From: Nitrospirota bacterium
GTDB taxonomy: Bacteria; Nitrospirota; Nitrospiria; Nitrospirales; Nitrospiraceae
Length of the DNA: 64,000 bases
Direction: 5' to 3'
Assembly: GCA_016219645.1 (NCBI GenBank)
Contig: JACRLR010000019.1
Span: forward strand, 62,001 to 126,000
Shown here: positions 44,317 to 54,379 of the stretch, piece after piece
Layout of the letters: every line of letters begins with the position of its first letter
Numbering within the stretch: position 1 is the stretch's first letter
Translations under genes and position numbers: made by a program
The notes under the pieces: generated by a model
What the model saw: only the letters and a program-made list of their open reading frames with translations
Told to the model about the DNA's origin: nothing
The model's database searches: none

Positions 44317-45549
44317 TTAGCGTGGGCAACTAGAATTAAGCTTCAAATCCGTCCGTTCCCAGAACTTGTAGCCCAGGGCTGTTTCGAGCGCTTTCAGCCG
44401 TTCTTCTGAGTATGGATGGTCTGCCGTCAATTTTTCGATAGGATTATCGGCTTCGTTGCGAGCGCTATCGCCAAGTATCCGCCGCTCTTCGAGTTCGTTC
44501 TTGAGTCTGGTAAAAAAATTGTCGTGCGATAACCCTTCTTTGATACCGATCGGAGATGCCCCAGCGGCAAGGGCCATCTGGGCTCCGAGTAGATCAGCCT
44601 GCAATTCCTGTTCACGAGCGAACTGTGCCAGCTGCGCCTTTAGTTCGACCTCCCGATGCAGCTCCTCTCTTGGCGTGAGGGGCTGGCCCGTTTGGTATTT
44701 TTGATAGATGCGGTCACGCACGTCCGTGAGACGATCCCCCTCTACAGGGTCGAGACGAACAGAGTTCAGCTTATTTTCCAACGCTTCCCGCACGATGAGC
44801 TTGTTGTAATGATTGAGCTGAATATGGGCAAGCTCATGTCCGGCGATGAACAGAAGCTCATCTTCCGAAGGTGCGCGATCGAGATAGCTTTGGTCGAAGT
44901 AAATGGTTGAAGCAGTGGCTGCCGCGCCCATCCCGCTCGGCTTTGCCAAAATGCGAACATCGACTGGCACGGAAGCTTGATCCGATGATCCCTGAACGCG
45001 TTGAACTATAGCTTTAAGCCGTTGTTCGATCAGCGGATTCCTGACGAACCCGTGCTTGGCTTCAGCGACCTCGTCCCAGCTTTGGCCATGTCGATTCGCG
45101 AAATGGGCCAGCCGATCCCAAGCCTTGCGAACCAATTTATCCAAGGGGGCTCGTTCCTTCACGCCCAGCTCTGGAAGAAGATAGGTGATGGCCCGTGTCG
45201 TGAGATTGAGTTGGGCGTCTGCCAGGCGGACTCTCTCTTCCACCTTGGCGAGCGCATCCCGAGAGATAATCAACGCCCGATCGGCCTTTTCGTGCGCGGC
45301 ATAATGAACGGGCCGGTCGCTGAGCGAGCGAATGAACGTTTCGATATCAGAAATCTTGTCTTGGGCATGGCGCTTCTCGGCCAACGCCGCATCTTTCTCC
45401 GCCTGCTGGCAGGACAACAGCCGCTCGATCTTGGCGCGAGCGGCGATCCGGGGATCGGCCTGGTCGGCCGCAAAGGAGGCGGCTGCGGGCAGCATTAGGT
45501 GACACAGAATCACGACGGAACATGCAATGGGAGAGGCGCGCCTTTGCAC
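44317..45549 (-). CDS. Periplasmic M48-family zinc metalloprotease
   Basis: 410 residues. A signal peptide (ending AAASFAA) is followed by a helical region of about 100 residues. The metalloprotease core has HELAH at 238-242 and a third ligand in EQELQADLLGAQM. This is the M48 (BepA/LoiP-like) layout without the C-terminal TPR domain. Such enzymes degrade misfolded outer-membrane proteins. The GTG start lies five bases after the stop of the coiled-coil gene, so it is the last member of a five-gene operon with three TPR lipoproteins, which could supply the missing TPR function in trans. Confidence 0.85.
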   Translation of the reverse strand: MQRRASPIACSVVILCHLMLPAAASFAADQADPRIAARAKIERLLSCQQAEKDAALAEKRHAQDKISDIETFIRSLSDRPVHYAAHEKADRALIISRDALAKVEERVRLADAQLNLTTRAITYLLPELGVKERAPLDKLVRKAWDRLAHFANRHGQSWDEVAEAKHGFVRNPLIEQRLKAIVQRVQGSSDQASVPVDVRILAKPSGMGAAATASTIYFDQSYLDRAPSEDELLFIAGHELAHIQLNHYNKLIVREALENKLNSVRLDPVEGDRLTDVRDRIYQKYQTGQPLTPREELHREVELKAQLAQFAREQELQADLLGAQMALAAGASPIGIKEGLSHDNFFTRLKNELEERRILGDSARNEADNPIEKLTADHPYSEERLKALETALGYKFWERTDLKLNSSCPR

Positions 45550-45554
45550 GGCGG

Positions 45555-46562
45555 CTATTCCTTCTCTGCCTTCATCGCCTGCTGTTTCTGCTTCTCGGCT
45601 TCTTTCAGTGCCGTCTTGGCCTCCTCGGCGTTCCTCTTGGCGTCCGCGAGATCTTTCGTCGCGTCTTCATCCAGCTTGATCGCCTCGTTGAGGAGCTTCT
45701 CTGCCTGGGCGAGTTTGTCGTCCTCGATCTTCTTCTCTTCCGGCCGGCTCGGAGGAATTGTGGCCACGTGCATGCGTTGTTCCTGGAGCTTCTTCTCGGC
45801 CTCGCGGCGAAGCTGCTCAATCATCCGCTGCTCGGCCTCGACTTGTTTCAGCCGCGCTTCAGCCCTGTTCTTACGCTCAACGGCCGCAAGATAGCCGTCC
45901 CAGGCCTTTTCCGTCCTCTGTGCCAGGCCAGGATCGACTGCCCGACCTTCGACGGTCTTCGGTTCAGCGAGATCTGGAGCGTCAGCACTTACAGGGACGT
46001 CTTGCAGGATGCTTGACGGATGTGAAGGCCGGCTAAATAGATCGCTTCCGGATTTGAGTTTCAGCTCCTGTGTCTCCATCCGTTTGAATCCGAGATCCGT
46101 TCGCCCCAAGGAGTTTTTGAGATTGGACATGAGCACTTGGTGTCTGCGTTCCCTTTCTTCCTGTTCACGCCTTCTCAATTCTTCGAGCCTAATCCTTTCT
46201 TGGTCCATTTCCCAAGCCCGCTGCATCCGGTTCATCTCAGCTTGTCGTGCATTGGCTTCCATGCTCTCCCGGATCGCATTTCCCAGCGCGGAGCCAAAAG
46301 CCCCGGCCAACCCGAGCGCGGCCTGCTCGCGAGAAGAATACCCTCCACCACCGAACGATCCTCCAGCACTACTTCCAGGAATACAGCCGAGCCCCCCTTG
46401 ATTAGTGATCGTTCCACCTTGCTGTGCGCACCATCTTGCATACTCGTTAGCCTGAGCCCCTTCGCCGATGGCAAATACCACGGCTGTAGAAATTCCATGC
46501 CAGCTGACAAGAATCAGACTTGCCACTGTGAGCATTGGTCCAGTATGCCCAGATCTATTCAT
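45555..46562 (-). CDS. Exported coiled-coil protein, unknown
   Basis: 335 residues. A signal-like segment (MLTVASLILVSWHGISTAVV) is followed by a Gly/Ser-rich stretch (GGSFGGGGYSS) with two cysteines nearby. A long charged coiled coil then covers about 110-150 and 230-330, rich in Glu, Lys and Gln (AEAEKLLNEAIKLDEDATKD-like heptads). ATG 46562 has GAGGGG seven bases upstream. No family was recognised. It sits between the TPR lipoproteins and the M48 protease with gaps of 14 and 5 bases. Confidence 0.72.
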   Translation of the reverse strand: MNRSGHTGPMLTVASLILVSWHGISTAVVFAIGEGAQANEYARWCAQQGGTITNQGGLGCIPGSSAGGSFGGGGYSSREQAALGLAGAFGSALGNAIRESMEANARQAEMNRMQRAWEMDQERIRLEELRRREQEERERRHQVLMSNLKNSLGRTDLGFKRMETQELKLKSGSDLFSRPSHPSSILQDVPVSADAPDLAEPKTVEGRAVDPGLAQRTEKAWDGYLAAVERKNRAEARLKQVEAEQRMIEQLRREAEKKLQEQRMHVATIPPSRPEEKKIEDDKLAQAEKLLNEAIKLDEDATKDLADAKRNAEEAKTALKEAEKQKQQAMKAEKE

Positions 46563-46576
46563 GGTGTTTCCCCTCA

Positions 46577-47593
46577 TTATTTCACCTTCAATTCCCACTC
46601 ATAGATTTTGTCCTGTGCAGCGCGGGCGTCGGGACTGTCCGGGACGAGGACGATAAACCGCTTCATGCTTTCGATTGCGCTGGCATAGCGGTTCTCCTCG
46701 GCCAAGACCAGCGAACGGTTAAAGTGCGCTTCTGCCCACCAAGGCGCCACGGCAATCGCAGCATCGTATTTGGCGATGGCTTCTTCGTATCGTTTATCCT
46801 GGACCAGCGATTCCGCCTGTAGAACGAATCGACGTGCGGTTTCAGGGAGGCTTACTGACTTCGGCGAGGAACGGACGAGTCGACCCAAAGCCTCCAGAAC
46901 CATCTCCATCTGCCCAGGTCCAGGAGCAGTCCGGTAGGCTTCGGCATAGAGGGTTAGAGCGGTGGGCCAGTCACCCATCGTTTCCTTAGTTTTGATCTGC
47001 TGTAGCAACTTGGCGTATACTTCATTCCTTCTGCGGTGACCAAATTCCGCAGCAGGCGTCACACATTTATCCACAGCTGAGTCAATGGCCTGGAAGACAC
47101 GCCATCCGGTTCCTTCGGAAGATCCCTGCCAGAGAATGATGCCTGACTTTAGCTCTGAGAGACGGCAGTCGAGGATGACGACAGCTTCAAGCGTATTCCT
47201 GTCCCGTCTTGCCACATGAAACTGCCGAATGGAGGCTGACATTAGGAGAGGCTCTTCCGGTCCACCCGTGGTCGTACCATTGGACCGAAAGATAGGGTGG
47301 AGTCCAGCATCCATCAAATGAGTTGAAAATGCGGATCGAATCAAATCTGTGCGCGACAGGTCGGCAGTCAGACCAGGTCCGAGATAGGTGGGATCCCGTT
47401 GGTATTCAGGGGCAGCTGTTGTCTCTTCCACCTGCTCAACGATTACCATCGCTTTGCCGATTGGGTTAGGGGTGGGACGCTCGTAATACCCTTTCAGTGG
47501 CATGACTAAAGGCGCTTTGGCGCAGCCAGTGGTCATGAGTAGGACAGCTCCGACGCATGCTACGACGGGTGGGGCATATTTCGTTAATATCAT
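46577..47593 (-). CDS. TPR lipoprotein, paralogue 3 of the tandem set
   Basis: 338 residues. The lipobox ends at Cys24 (LLMTTGC). The N-terminal part (about 30-200) is a mixed domain shared with the next two genes (YQRDPTYLGPG; ILDCRLSELKSGIILWQGSSEG). The C-terminal part has TPRs with YEEAIAKYDAAIAVAPWWAE, then HFNRSLVLAEENRY and SPDARAAQDKIYEWELK. The tail motif is nearly identical in all three paralogues. It is probably an outer-membrane lipoprotein facing the periplasm. No named family was recognised for the N-terminal domain. Confidence 0.8.
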   Translation of the reverse strand: MILTKYAPPVVACVGAVLLMTTGCAKAPLVMPLKGYYERPTPNPIGKAMVIVEQVEETTAAPEYQRDPTYLGPGLTADLSRTDLIRSAFSTHLMDAGLHPIFRSNGTTTGGPEEPLLMSASIRQFHVARRDRNTLEAVVILDCRLSELKSGIILWQGSSEGTGWRVFQAIDSAVDKCVTPAAEFGHRRRNEVYAKLLQQIKTKETMGDWPTALTLYAEAYRTAPGPGQMEMVLEALGRLVRSSPKSVSLPETARRFVLQAESLVQDKRYEEAIAKYDAAIAVAPWWAEAHFNRSLVLAEENRYASAIESMKRFIVLVPDSPDARAAQDKIYEWELKVK

Positions 47594-47640
47594 TGTCCGT
47601 TTCAGTGACCAGAGCCACTGTCTCGTTTCTTCTCAGACAT

Positions 47641-48990
47641 CTACTTCTTGAGAGATCCCGTTGTCGCTCCGAAGACGCTTCTCGATTGACCCACCGATTC
47701 TCCAAGCGTATTCAAAGCGTCACCGGTTTGCCGCATAGTCTCCTCTGTGGATCCTGGCACTTGCGACCGCTGGTCTGAGCCCACAGTGCCATGGCTATTG
47801 GTTTCTAGCTCCCACTCATAGAGCTTGTCCTGGGCCGCCCGGGCATCGGCGCTATCTGGCGTCAGGAGGACAAAATGCTTCATTCCAGCTATCGCTTCGT
47901 GGAAGCGATTCTGGTTGGCGAGCACCAAGGCTCGATTGAAATGGCCCTCGGCCCACCAGGGTGCAATCTCCAAGGCTTTCTTGTAGAGAGCCACGGCTTC
48001 TTCATACCGTTTCCTCTCTACGAGACTCGTCGCTTGTACGCCGAACTTGCGCGCTTCCTCCGGCAGGGCTGGCTTGCTCGGCATCTTCCGCAATACCCGT
48101 GCGATGCCTGCGAGTGTGGATGAAGTCTGTTCCAGGCCCATTGCAGAACGGTAGGCTTGCATGTAGAGCAAAAGCGTTCCCTGAAGATCACCGGATGTCT
48201 CTCGTTCCTGTACTTTCGCCAGCATGCGGGTCTGCGCCTCTCCTTGCAGTTTGGCGCTGAGCTGCCGGATTCCAGATTTAGCAATCAGATTCCCCACGGC
48301 ATCCTCAATGGCGTCACGCACGACAGTGCTACGCTCTTGGTTCCACCTCACGTTCTGAGCGATTTCCACATCACTATACTCATGCATCGCCAATTCGGCC
48401 TTTCCTTCAATAGTTCCCTGCCACAATGGTGTGGCTTGGCCTGGCTGGAATAGCTGGCAATCCATCACCACATTCGCCTTAATTTTGTCCAAGTGGCCAG
48501 CATTGGCGATCAACACAATAATTAAGGACAGATCGTTTGTGACCGCAAACGAACGGAGCTTCGCGTGAAGTACCAAATGCCCTTCCGGCAGCGAACGAAC
48601 CTGATCCAGGCCTGTTTCGGTGCGAGCCATTGCCGACAGGCCCATTTTACTCAGGCCAGCCGTCACCCCATCTTGGATGACCTCCGCCCGGTGTCGATCG
48701 GCCCGATACTGATTGGTATCGTGACGGAGTGGCACTAGCATCAAAAATCCCCAATGCGAGACATCTTGTCCCAGCGACTTTGGATCCTTTTGCTGTTCAA
48801 GATTCGTAACGGCATCTTCCACACGCAGCACCGACACCACCGGGGTCTTTTGTTCTTGTTGACCGGGAGCCTGCCACAGATTCGCTGTTGGCATCATTAC
48901 TTGACGAGTGCAGCCGGTCATGGCAACGAAGGCGCAAACCACTACTATCAACGATTTCCAGCGCCTATCCCGGCTGTAACTCCTACTCAT
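47641..48990 (-). CDS. TPR lipoprotein, paralogue 2 of the tandem set
   Basis: 449 residues. The lipobox ends at Cys27 (FVAMTGC). The N-terminal domain (VVSVLRVEDAVTNLEQQKDP, LPEGHLVLHAKLRSFAV, VVMDCQLFQPGQATPLWQG) is followed by TPRs ending in APWWAEGHFNRALVLANQNR and DARAAQDKLYEWELE. Unlike its siblings it has an extra polar tail of about 50 residues rich in Ser, Gly and Thr. ATG 48990 is preferred, with GAGGT eight bases upstream. It lies 47 bases before the start of paralogue 3. Confidence 0.82.
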   Translation of the reverse strand: MSRSYSRDRRWKSLIVVVCAFVAMTGCTRQVMMPTANLWQAPGQQEQKTPVVSVLRVEDAVTNLEQQKDPKSLGQDVSHWGFLMLVPLRHDTNQYRADRHRAEVIQDGVTAGLSKMGLSAMARTETGLDQVRSLPEGHLVLHAKLRSFAVTNDLSLIIVLIANAGHLDKIKANVVMDCQLFQPGQATPLWQGTIEGKAELAMHEYSDVEIAQNVRWNQERSTVVRDAIEDAVGNLIAKSGIRQLSAKLQGEAQTRMLAKVQERETSGDLQGTLLLYMQAYRSAMGLEQTSSTLAGIARVLRKMPSKPALPEEARKFGVQATSLVERKRYEEAVALYKKALEIAPWWAEGHFNRALVLANQNRFHEAIAGMKHFVLLTPDSADARAAQDKLYEWELETNSHGTVGSDQRSQVPGSTEETMRQTGDALNTLGESVGQSRSVFGATTGSLKK

Positions 48991-49051
48991 TGAGGTGACC
49001 TCTTGCATGGTTTGACCCTTCCTCCCGGCTCGTGGCGTTGTTTTCCCTCTA

Positions 49052-50221
49052 TTATTTCTTTTCTAACTCCCACTCATAGATCTTATCTTGCGCCGCGCGG
49101 GCATCGGGTGAATGAGAGGCAAGCACGAGAAAGAGTCTCATGCTCGCAACCGCATCGTGGTAGCGATTTTGACTGGCCGCCACCAACGCACGATTGAAAT
49201 GGCCCTCCGCCCACCATGGCGCGAGTTCCAAGGCTTGGTCGTAGAGCGCAAGCGCTTCGTCGTACCGCTTCTTTTCGACAAAGCTCGTGGCTTGTACCCC
49301 ATACCTTCGTGCTTCTTCCGGGAGCGCAGCCTTATCGGACTGGGCGCGGGTCAATCGAGCAATAGCGTTGATGACCGGCAACGACCGATCTTCTGTATCG
49401 GCCAAACCGTATGCCTTGGCATAGAGCTGCAAAGCCTGCGGTAACATCCCGACGGTTTCCGCCTCCTGGCTTGCCTTGACCGCCTTTGCGTAGGCCTCCC
49501 TGCGGAGCAGCGCGCTGATTGAGTGGAGGCCGGACTTCGTCATGAATTCCTGGACAGCTGAGTCGAGGGCTTTACGGACGACCCAGGGTTTATGCAGTTT
49601 CCAGTCGATTTTCATTGCGTCGGTGATCTCGCCCTCGTCCGCTTTTCCTTCAGCGATGCCTTGCCACAGAGGCATGGGATTACCGGGTTGATGCACTTGA
49701 CATTCGAGTGCAACTCTGGTCTCCAATTTCCCATACCCGCCCACGGTGTCCAGGATCAGCGTGATGAAGGAGACCGAGTTACTGACCTCTATCGAACGAA
49801 TCTTGGCTGACACCACCAGATGACCTTCAGGGAGATGAGTCAATTGGTCGAGCCTTCGGTCTGGTTGATAGGCCATAGTCAATCCAGCCTCGCTCAGTTT
49901 GGTGGTGAAGGCATCCCGAACGATATCGGTTCGCTGATTGTCGCTGAGGTACTCATTCCATGTCCAAGCGATGGGGATTGGCCCAATCAAGAAAAATCCG
50001 CTCGTGCCATCTCCGAGATAATGTGGATCTTTTTGATATTCTGAAGCTTGGGTCGTATCTTCGACGCGCAGTAACGTTACCGCTGGTTTTTTCACTGCCA
50101 ATGAATCAGAAGCTCGATGCATATCGTTCATAGTGATCACGACTTGGCTGGTGCATCCAACTCCTAACATGCCCCATAGCCCCAGGATTGCGGCCAGTAC
50201 CCAGTGTCCATTGGTTTTCAT
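49052..50221 (-). CDS. TPR lipoprotein, paralogue 1 (first gene of the operon)
   Basis: 389 residues. The lipobox ends at Cys23 (GMLGVGC). The shared N-terminal domain shows AVTLLRVEDTTQASEYQKDP, LPEGHLVVSAKIRSIEV and LECQVHQPGNPMPLWQG. The C-terminal TPRs hold YDEALALYDQALELAPWWAE and DARAAQDKIYEWELEKK. ATG 50221 has GAGGGAGG in the ideal place; a much longer frame upstream is not needed. The operon promoter should lie just upstream, in or after the palindromic element at 50376-50570. Confidence 0.85.
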   Translation of the reverse strand: MKTNGHWVLAAILGLWGMLGVGCTSQVVITMNDMHRASDSLAVKKPAVTLLRVEDTTQASEYQKDPHYLGDGTSGFFLIGPIPIAWTWNEYLSDNQRTDIVRDAFTTKLSEAGLTMAYQPDRRLDQLTHLPEGHLVVSAKIRSIEVSNSVSFITLILDTVGGYGKLETRVALECQVHQPGNPMPLWQGIAEGKADEGEITDAMKIDWKLHKPWVVRKALDSAVQEFMTKSGLHSISALLRREAYAKAVKASQEAETVGMLPQALQLYAKAYGLADTEDRSLPVINAIARLTRAQSDKAALPEEARRYGVQATSFVEKKRYDEALALYDQALELAPWWAEGHFNRALVAASQNRYHDAVASMRLFLVLASHSPDARAAQDKIYEWELEKK

Positions 50222-50375
50222 TTCCGTCCTCCCTCTTGAAACGACTAGAGTCAGAACATTGTGCCTTCGCGGCATCATCACACGTAATGGAACTTTGCAG
50301 CGAATCCTCTGAAAACTATAGCAGGCTTCGTCAAATCTGTTTGGAGAACCAACGGGGCATTCCACATTTCTCGGC

Positions 50376-50570
50376 GCGGGGGTGGGGCTCAGAGCGGACA
50401 TCACCGGAGGAGCGGGGACCCGTCGAGGCGCGGCGCGGAAGGAAAGCTGGAACTGATGGAAGGCACGCGACTGCCTAGTCGCGCCTGATGGAATTCCAGA
50501 AGGATTCCGCCGGGACGCGCCCGAAGGGGTCGCTCCGGGAGGTGCGGGAGCGGTTGAGCCCCACCCCCGC
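50376..50570. repeat. Long palindromic element
   Basis: GCGGGGGTGGGGCTCA (50376-50391) and its exact complement TGAGCCCCACCCCCGC (50555-50570) enclose 163 GC-rich bases. At the centre, GCGACT-GCCT-AGTCGC around 50468-50483 gives a second hairpin. There is no gene inside. It lies in the 590-base gap between the lipoprotein operon and the BrnT remnant. It could be a mobile MITE-like element or a strong transcription barrier. Confidence 0.55.
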
Positions 50571-50811
50571 CCGGCGGTATTTCCCCCTGCGCCTCAAGTC
50601 TTGCGGTACGACATTCTGCCAGGTCAAGAAGATCGCAGTGCGGCACTTGGGGGCTGGGGACTGCGAGGTCGCGTTCGCGATGCAAAGGAAGGGTTGACTC
50701 CCTCAGTGAAGCCTATAGAATCCACCGCGAGTTGGTGCATCCATACAACCTAAACAGGTGGCTGTATTATTGTGAGACTTGACCCGGTTCGTGCCAGGCT
50801 ATGATGGCTAC

Positions 50812-51333
<522 letters not shown>

Positions 51334-51425
51334 CTCTACGTTAGACAGCAGGCGAGTTCTATTGAAGCCGAGCACTCTCAGGTAGGACCACTTCAGGCAG
51401 CGGCAAGCATCACTTTTCTATCCAG

Positions 51426-52553
51426 TTACAGCTTATTGGGGATACGTTCGGCGTAGCCGGTCAGTTCCATGTAGCCCTGTCCCGTGATCGGCTGTCCCTC
51501 TCTTGTGCCGCGGGCTTCGATCGCGCCTTCCCAATAGGTCACTTGGGTACTCCGTGTCGTGATGAGTTCCTGCCCGGCCATGAGCGGAACGACATCGAGA
51601 GCGAGTTGTTGTGAGGGAATCGTCAGCCGCCAACGCTGCGGATAGCGTGCGTGGCTGGTCTGGCTTGTCCAATAACTCAACGGCTCCAGGGTGAAGTCTC
51701 CGAGCGAGAGATGGTGCCCACGTCCGTCGCGGTCGACCAGCGTGCCACTTGAAGCAGGATCGGCTGATCCATCCCTTCGGCGAAGTCGATAGAGCATCAA
51801 TTCCCTCTGGTCGTCCAGTTGCAGGCTGAACCAGTCCCATCCGACCAAATCCTTCCCAAGGTCGGCAGAACCGAACTCATGGTCCATCCAACTCTTGCCG
51901 GTCACGTCGAACGTTTCGCCTCCGATCGTGACGGTGCCGGTCGTGGCCAGCCTGGTGAAGGAATAATAGTGGGAGGCCGCGACCGAGCCTTTGCGGCTGA
52001 TGCCGCCGGTGCCATGCACGACAAGCGGTTTTTCCGGCGAGACGGTGAAGTGTATGGCAAGTTCTCCGTCTGCTGCCCGGAGAGTCTGTGTGTCGGGAGC
52101 TGCCGATGGCGATTCAGCGCTCCAGTTATCGATCCAGACGTGGAGTCGATCACGCCCGGCGCCGGCCTTGCCCAAGCCTGACCTGCTCATTTTCTCTGCA
52201 TAATGAAACCGTCCATTGCTGAGATCGCTCACGGCAAAATGGGCCAGGTAGAGATGTGTGACGGCCCACTGGGACGGCAGGGTCTTTGTCTGCTCCCGGG
52301 GCATGCCACGGCGGAAGAAGGTCAGCTCATAGCCGAATGCCCGGCCGTTCTTCGCCGTGAGTTGGCCCGTGTAGTACCACCACTCGGTACGAAATTCTTC
52401 ATGCGCCCCGTGATCGCGCGGGAAGGCGTATCGGTAGCCTTCTGTCGCGACTCGGAATTCCTCTGCCATATCGGCTGCCTGTCCTGGCACGACGACCAGC
52501 AGACTGCTCGCCAGGAACAGTATGTGTCGAAGCTGAGGCCACAACTTGTGCAT
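51426..52553 (-). CDS. CrtC/AttH-like lipocalin-fold protein
   Basis: 375 residues. A signal peptide (ILFLASSLLVVVPGQAA) precedes a domain with FRTEWWYYTGQL, FGYELTFFRR, WAVTHLYLAHFAVSDL, KSWMDHEFGS and LVGWDWFSLQLDD. These are hallmarks of the CrtC/AttH (hydroxyneurosporene synthase-like) family, a tandem lipocalin fold. Many members lie next to LolCDE-type ABC genes and are not carotenoid enzymes. The ABC pair here (53411) is of the ABC-2 type and on the other strand, so a shared role is not established. ATG 52553 gives a normal signal peptide. Confidence 0.85.
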   Translation of the reverse strand: MHKLWPQLRHILFLASSLLVVVPGQAADMAEEFRVATEGYRYAFPRDHGAHEEFRTEWWYYTGQLTAKNGRAFGYELTFFRRGMPREQTKTLPSQWAVTHLYLAHFAVSDLSNGRFHYAEKMSRSGLGKAGAGRDRLHVWIDNWSAESPSAAPDTQTLRAADGELAIHFTVSPEKPLVVHGTGGISRKGSVAASHYYSFTRLATTGTVTIGGETFDVTGKSWMDHEFGSADLGKDLVGWDWFSLQLDDQRELMLYRLRRRDGSADPASSGTLVDRDGRGHHLSLGDFTLEPLSYWTSQTSHARYPQRWRLTIPSQQLALDVVPLMAGQELITTRSTQVTYWEGAIEARGTREGQPITGQGYMELTGYAERIPNKL

Positions 52554-52721
52554 GTGCAATGGATGCTCCGAACGGGATGAGAATGATCGCGTGCGCTTAT
52601 ACCATGCTTCGGCAGACAGCACAAATCGCCTGTGTTGACGCTGGTTTTTATGCATTCGACTGTTGGGTGTTGCGCGGCTCGCGCCGTTGACAACTTTGTC
52701 AGCCATCAGCTATCGTGAGCC

Positions 52722-53411
52722 ATGCAGACCGATCACGGGCGAGAGCCTCACGAGCGCGATCATCGCGATACGACCACGCCGTTTCCCATTCCCGCGCGGA
52801 TTCCGGTATTTCCGCTCCCGAACGTTGTGCTGTTCCCCAAGACCTATCTCCCGCTGCATATTTTTGAGCCGCGCTACCGCGCGATGATCTCGGATGCGGC
52901 CATGAGTGGACAGTGCGTCGGTATGGCCCTGCTGAAAGAGGGATGGGAAGTAGACTATTGTGGCCACCCCCCTGTGTTCTCCAGAGGCTGTGTCGGTCGG
53001 CTGGCCAACGTCCAGCCGCTCGCCGATGGACGCTCCAATATTCTGCTGCAAGGGCTGGAGCGGTTTGAAATTGAACGGGAGTGGTATGACAAGGTCTATC
53101 GTGAGGCCACGATTTCTCTTGTGGCCCGGGATAGAGAGGCATCGCTTGATCCGGCAGTCCGTCGGCGCCTCTTCGCCGTTCTCGAGTCCTATCTCCGATC
53201 CCGCGATGACATGCCGACATGGCAGGAGATATTCCGGGAAGAAGCGAGCGACGAGATTGTCATCAATGCTCTGTCCACCTACTTGGAGTGTACGCCTTTG
53301 GAAAAGCAGTTCCTGTTGGAGGCCGAGAGTCTCCAGCAACAAGCCCGCCGTCTGAACGATCTCATCGAGTTTATGATTCACGATCGACCCGGCGCGAAGG
53401 GCTGGGGTTGA
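52722..53411 (+). CDS. LON substrate-binding domain protein
   Basis: 229 residues. IPARIPVFPLPNVVLFPKTYLPLHIFEPRYR (read in parts) opens the N-terminal domain of Lon, followed by VGRLANVQPLADGRSNILLQGLERF and a helical part. No AAA or protease domain follows. Such stand-alone proteins occur widely; their role is not settled. The stop overlaps the next ATG (TGATG), so it is coupled to the ABC transporter genes. Confidence 0.88.
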   Translation: MQTDHGREPHERDHRDTTTPFPIPARIPVFPLPNVVLFPKTYLPLHIFEPRYRAMISDAAMSGQCVGMALLKEGWEVDYCGHPPVFSRGCVGRLANVQPLADGRSNILLQGLERFEIEREWYDKVYREATISLVARDREASLDPAVRRRLFAVLESYLRSRDDMPTWQEIFREEASDEIVINALSTYLECTPLEKQFLLEAESLQQQARRLNDLIEFMIHDRPGAKGWG

Positions 53412-54379
53412 TGGATCGCGCTACTGCCATCGAGGTTTCTCACCTGACGAAAGCCTATGACGGCCATACCGCTGTTTCCGATCTGTCGTTTCAGGTCTAT
53501 GCAGGCGAAATTTTCGGTTTGCTGGGACCGAACGGCGCGGGGAAAAGTACTACGCTCCGGACGCTTATCACGCTGCTCACGCCGACGTCGGGCGCAGCGA
53601 GCGTGTTAGGCCACGATACGGTGCGCGAAGCGGATGTCGTCCGGAAACTGATCGGCTACGTGCCTCAAGAGCGGGCCATCGATCGTTTTCTCACCGGCCG
53701 GGAACATCTCGAACTCCTCGGCGCCCTGTACCATCTGCCCAAAGCCGAAGCCGCAAAACGCATTGCCGAATTGCTGAAGCTTGTAGAGCTGGAAGAGTCT
53801 GCTGATCGCCCGGCGAAAACGTACTCCGGGGGCATGAAGCGGAAACTCGACATTGCCTGCGGCCTCTTGCCGGATCCCAAGATCTTGTTCCTCGATGAGC
53901 CGACACTCGGTTTGGATGTGCAGAGCCGGCTCCGGATTTGGGATTATGTGCGGATGTTGAAGGAACGCGGCATGACGATCGTGATGACGACGAACTATCT
54001 GGATGAGGCGGACCAGCTCTGCGATCGGTTGGCGATCATCGATAAGGGAAAAATTATGACGCTGGGATCGCCGACTGAGCTGAAGGTCGGACTGGGTGGC
54101 GATATTGTGTCATTGACCTTGAAGGATCAGAGCAAGATCTCCACATTGGTGTCGGCATTGACGAAGCAACCAGCGATGCGAGCGGTCAAGGCGACGCCGA
54201 CCGGCCTGGATATCCGGGTCGAATCACCCGAGAAGGCCCTGCCCGCCATCCTTGAGTCTGCCAATCGATTGGACTGTCAACTGGAGTTTATTGAGTATCA
54301 CCGGCCTCGGCTGGACGACGTGTTCATCGCCCATACGGGCCGCCGCATTCAGGATGAGGCCACGAATGTCGCGGAATGA
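53411..54379 (+). CDS. ABC-2 transporter ATP-binding protein
   Basis: 322 residues. Walker A is GPNGAGKST (39-47), the signature is YSGGMKRKL (138-146), and Walker B is KILFLDEPTLGLD. The switch position is TTNYLDEADQL with Asn195 where most ABC proteins have His. The C-terminal 80 residues are the accessory domain of the DrrA/CcmA-like group. It pairs with the permease at 54464. The substrate could be a drug, a lipid or a glycan; nothing in the sequence decides. ATG 53411 overlaps the preceding stop. Confidence 0.93.
   Translation: MDRATAIEVSHLTKAYDGHTAVSDLSFQVYAGEIFGLLGPNGAGKSTTLRTLITLLTPTSGAASVLGHDTVREADVVRKLIGYVPQERAIDRFLTGREHLELLGALYHLPKAEAAKRIAELLKLVELEESADRPAKTYSGGMKRKLDIACGLLPDPKILFLDEPTLGLDVQSRLRIWDYVRMLKERGMTIVMTTNYLDEADQLCDRLAIIDKGKIMTLGSPTELKVGLGGDIVSLTLKDQSKISTLVSALTKQPAMRAVKATPTGLDIRVESPEKALPAILESANRLDCQLEFIEYHRPRLDDVFIAHTGRRIQDEATNVAE

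Noticed and set aside
50222-50404. 61-residue N-terminal extension of the first TPR lipoprotein
   Set aside because: GAGGGAGG and a lipoprotein signal peptide fit ATG 50221; the extension would bury the signal peptide.
50488-50697. 69-codon frame over the GC-rich palindrome
   Set aside because: It overlaps an inverted repeat and has a mirror frame on the other strand, as expected for a non-coding palindrome.
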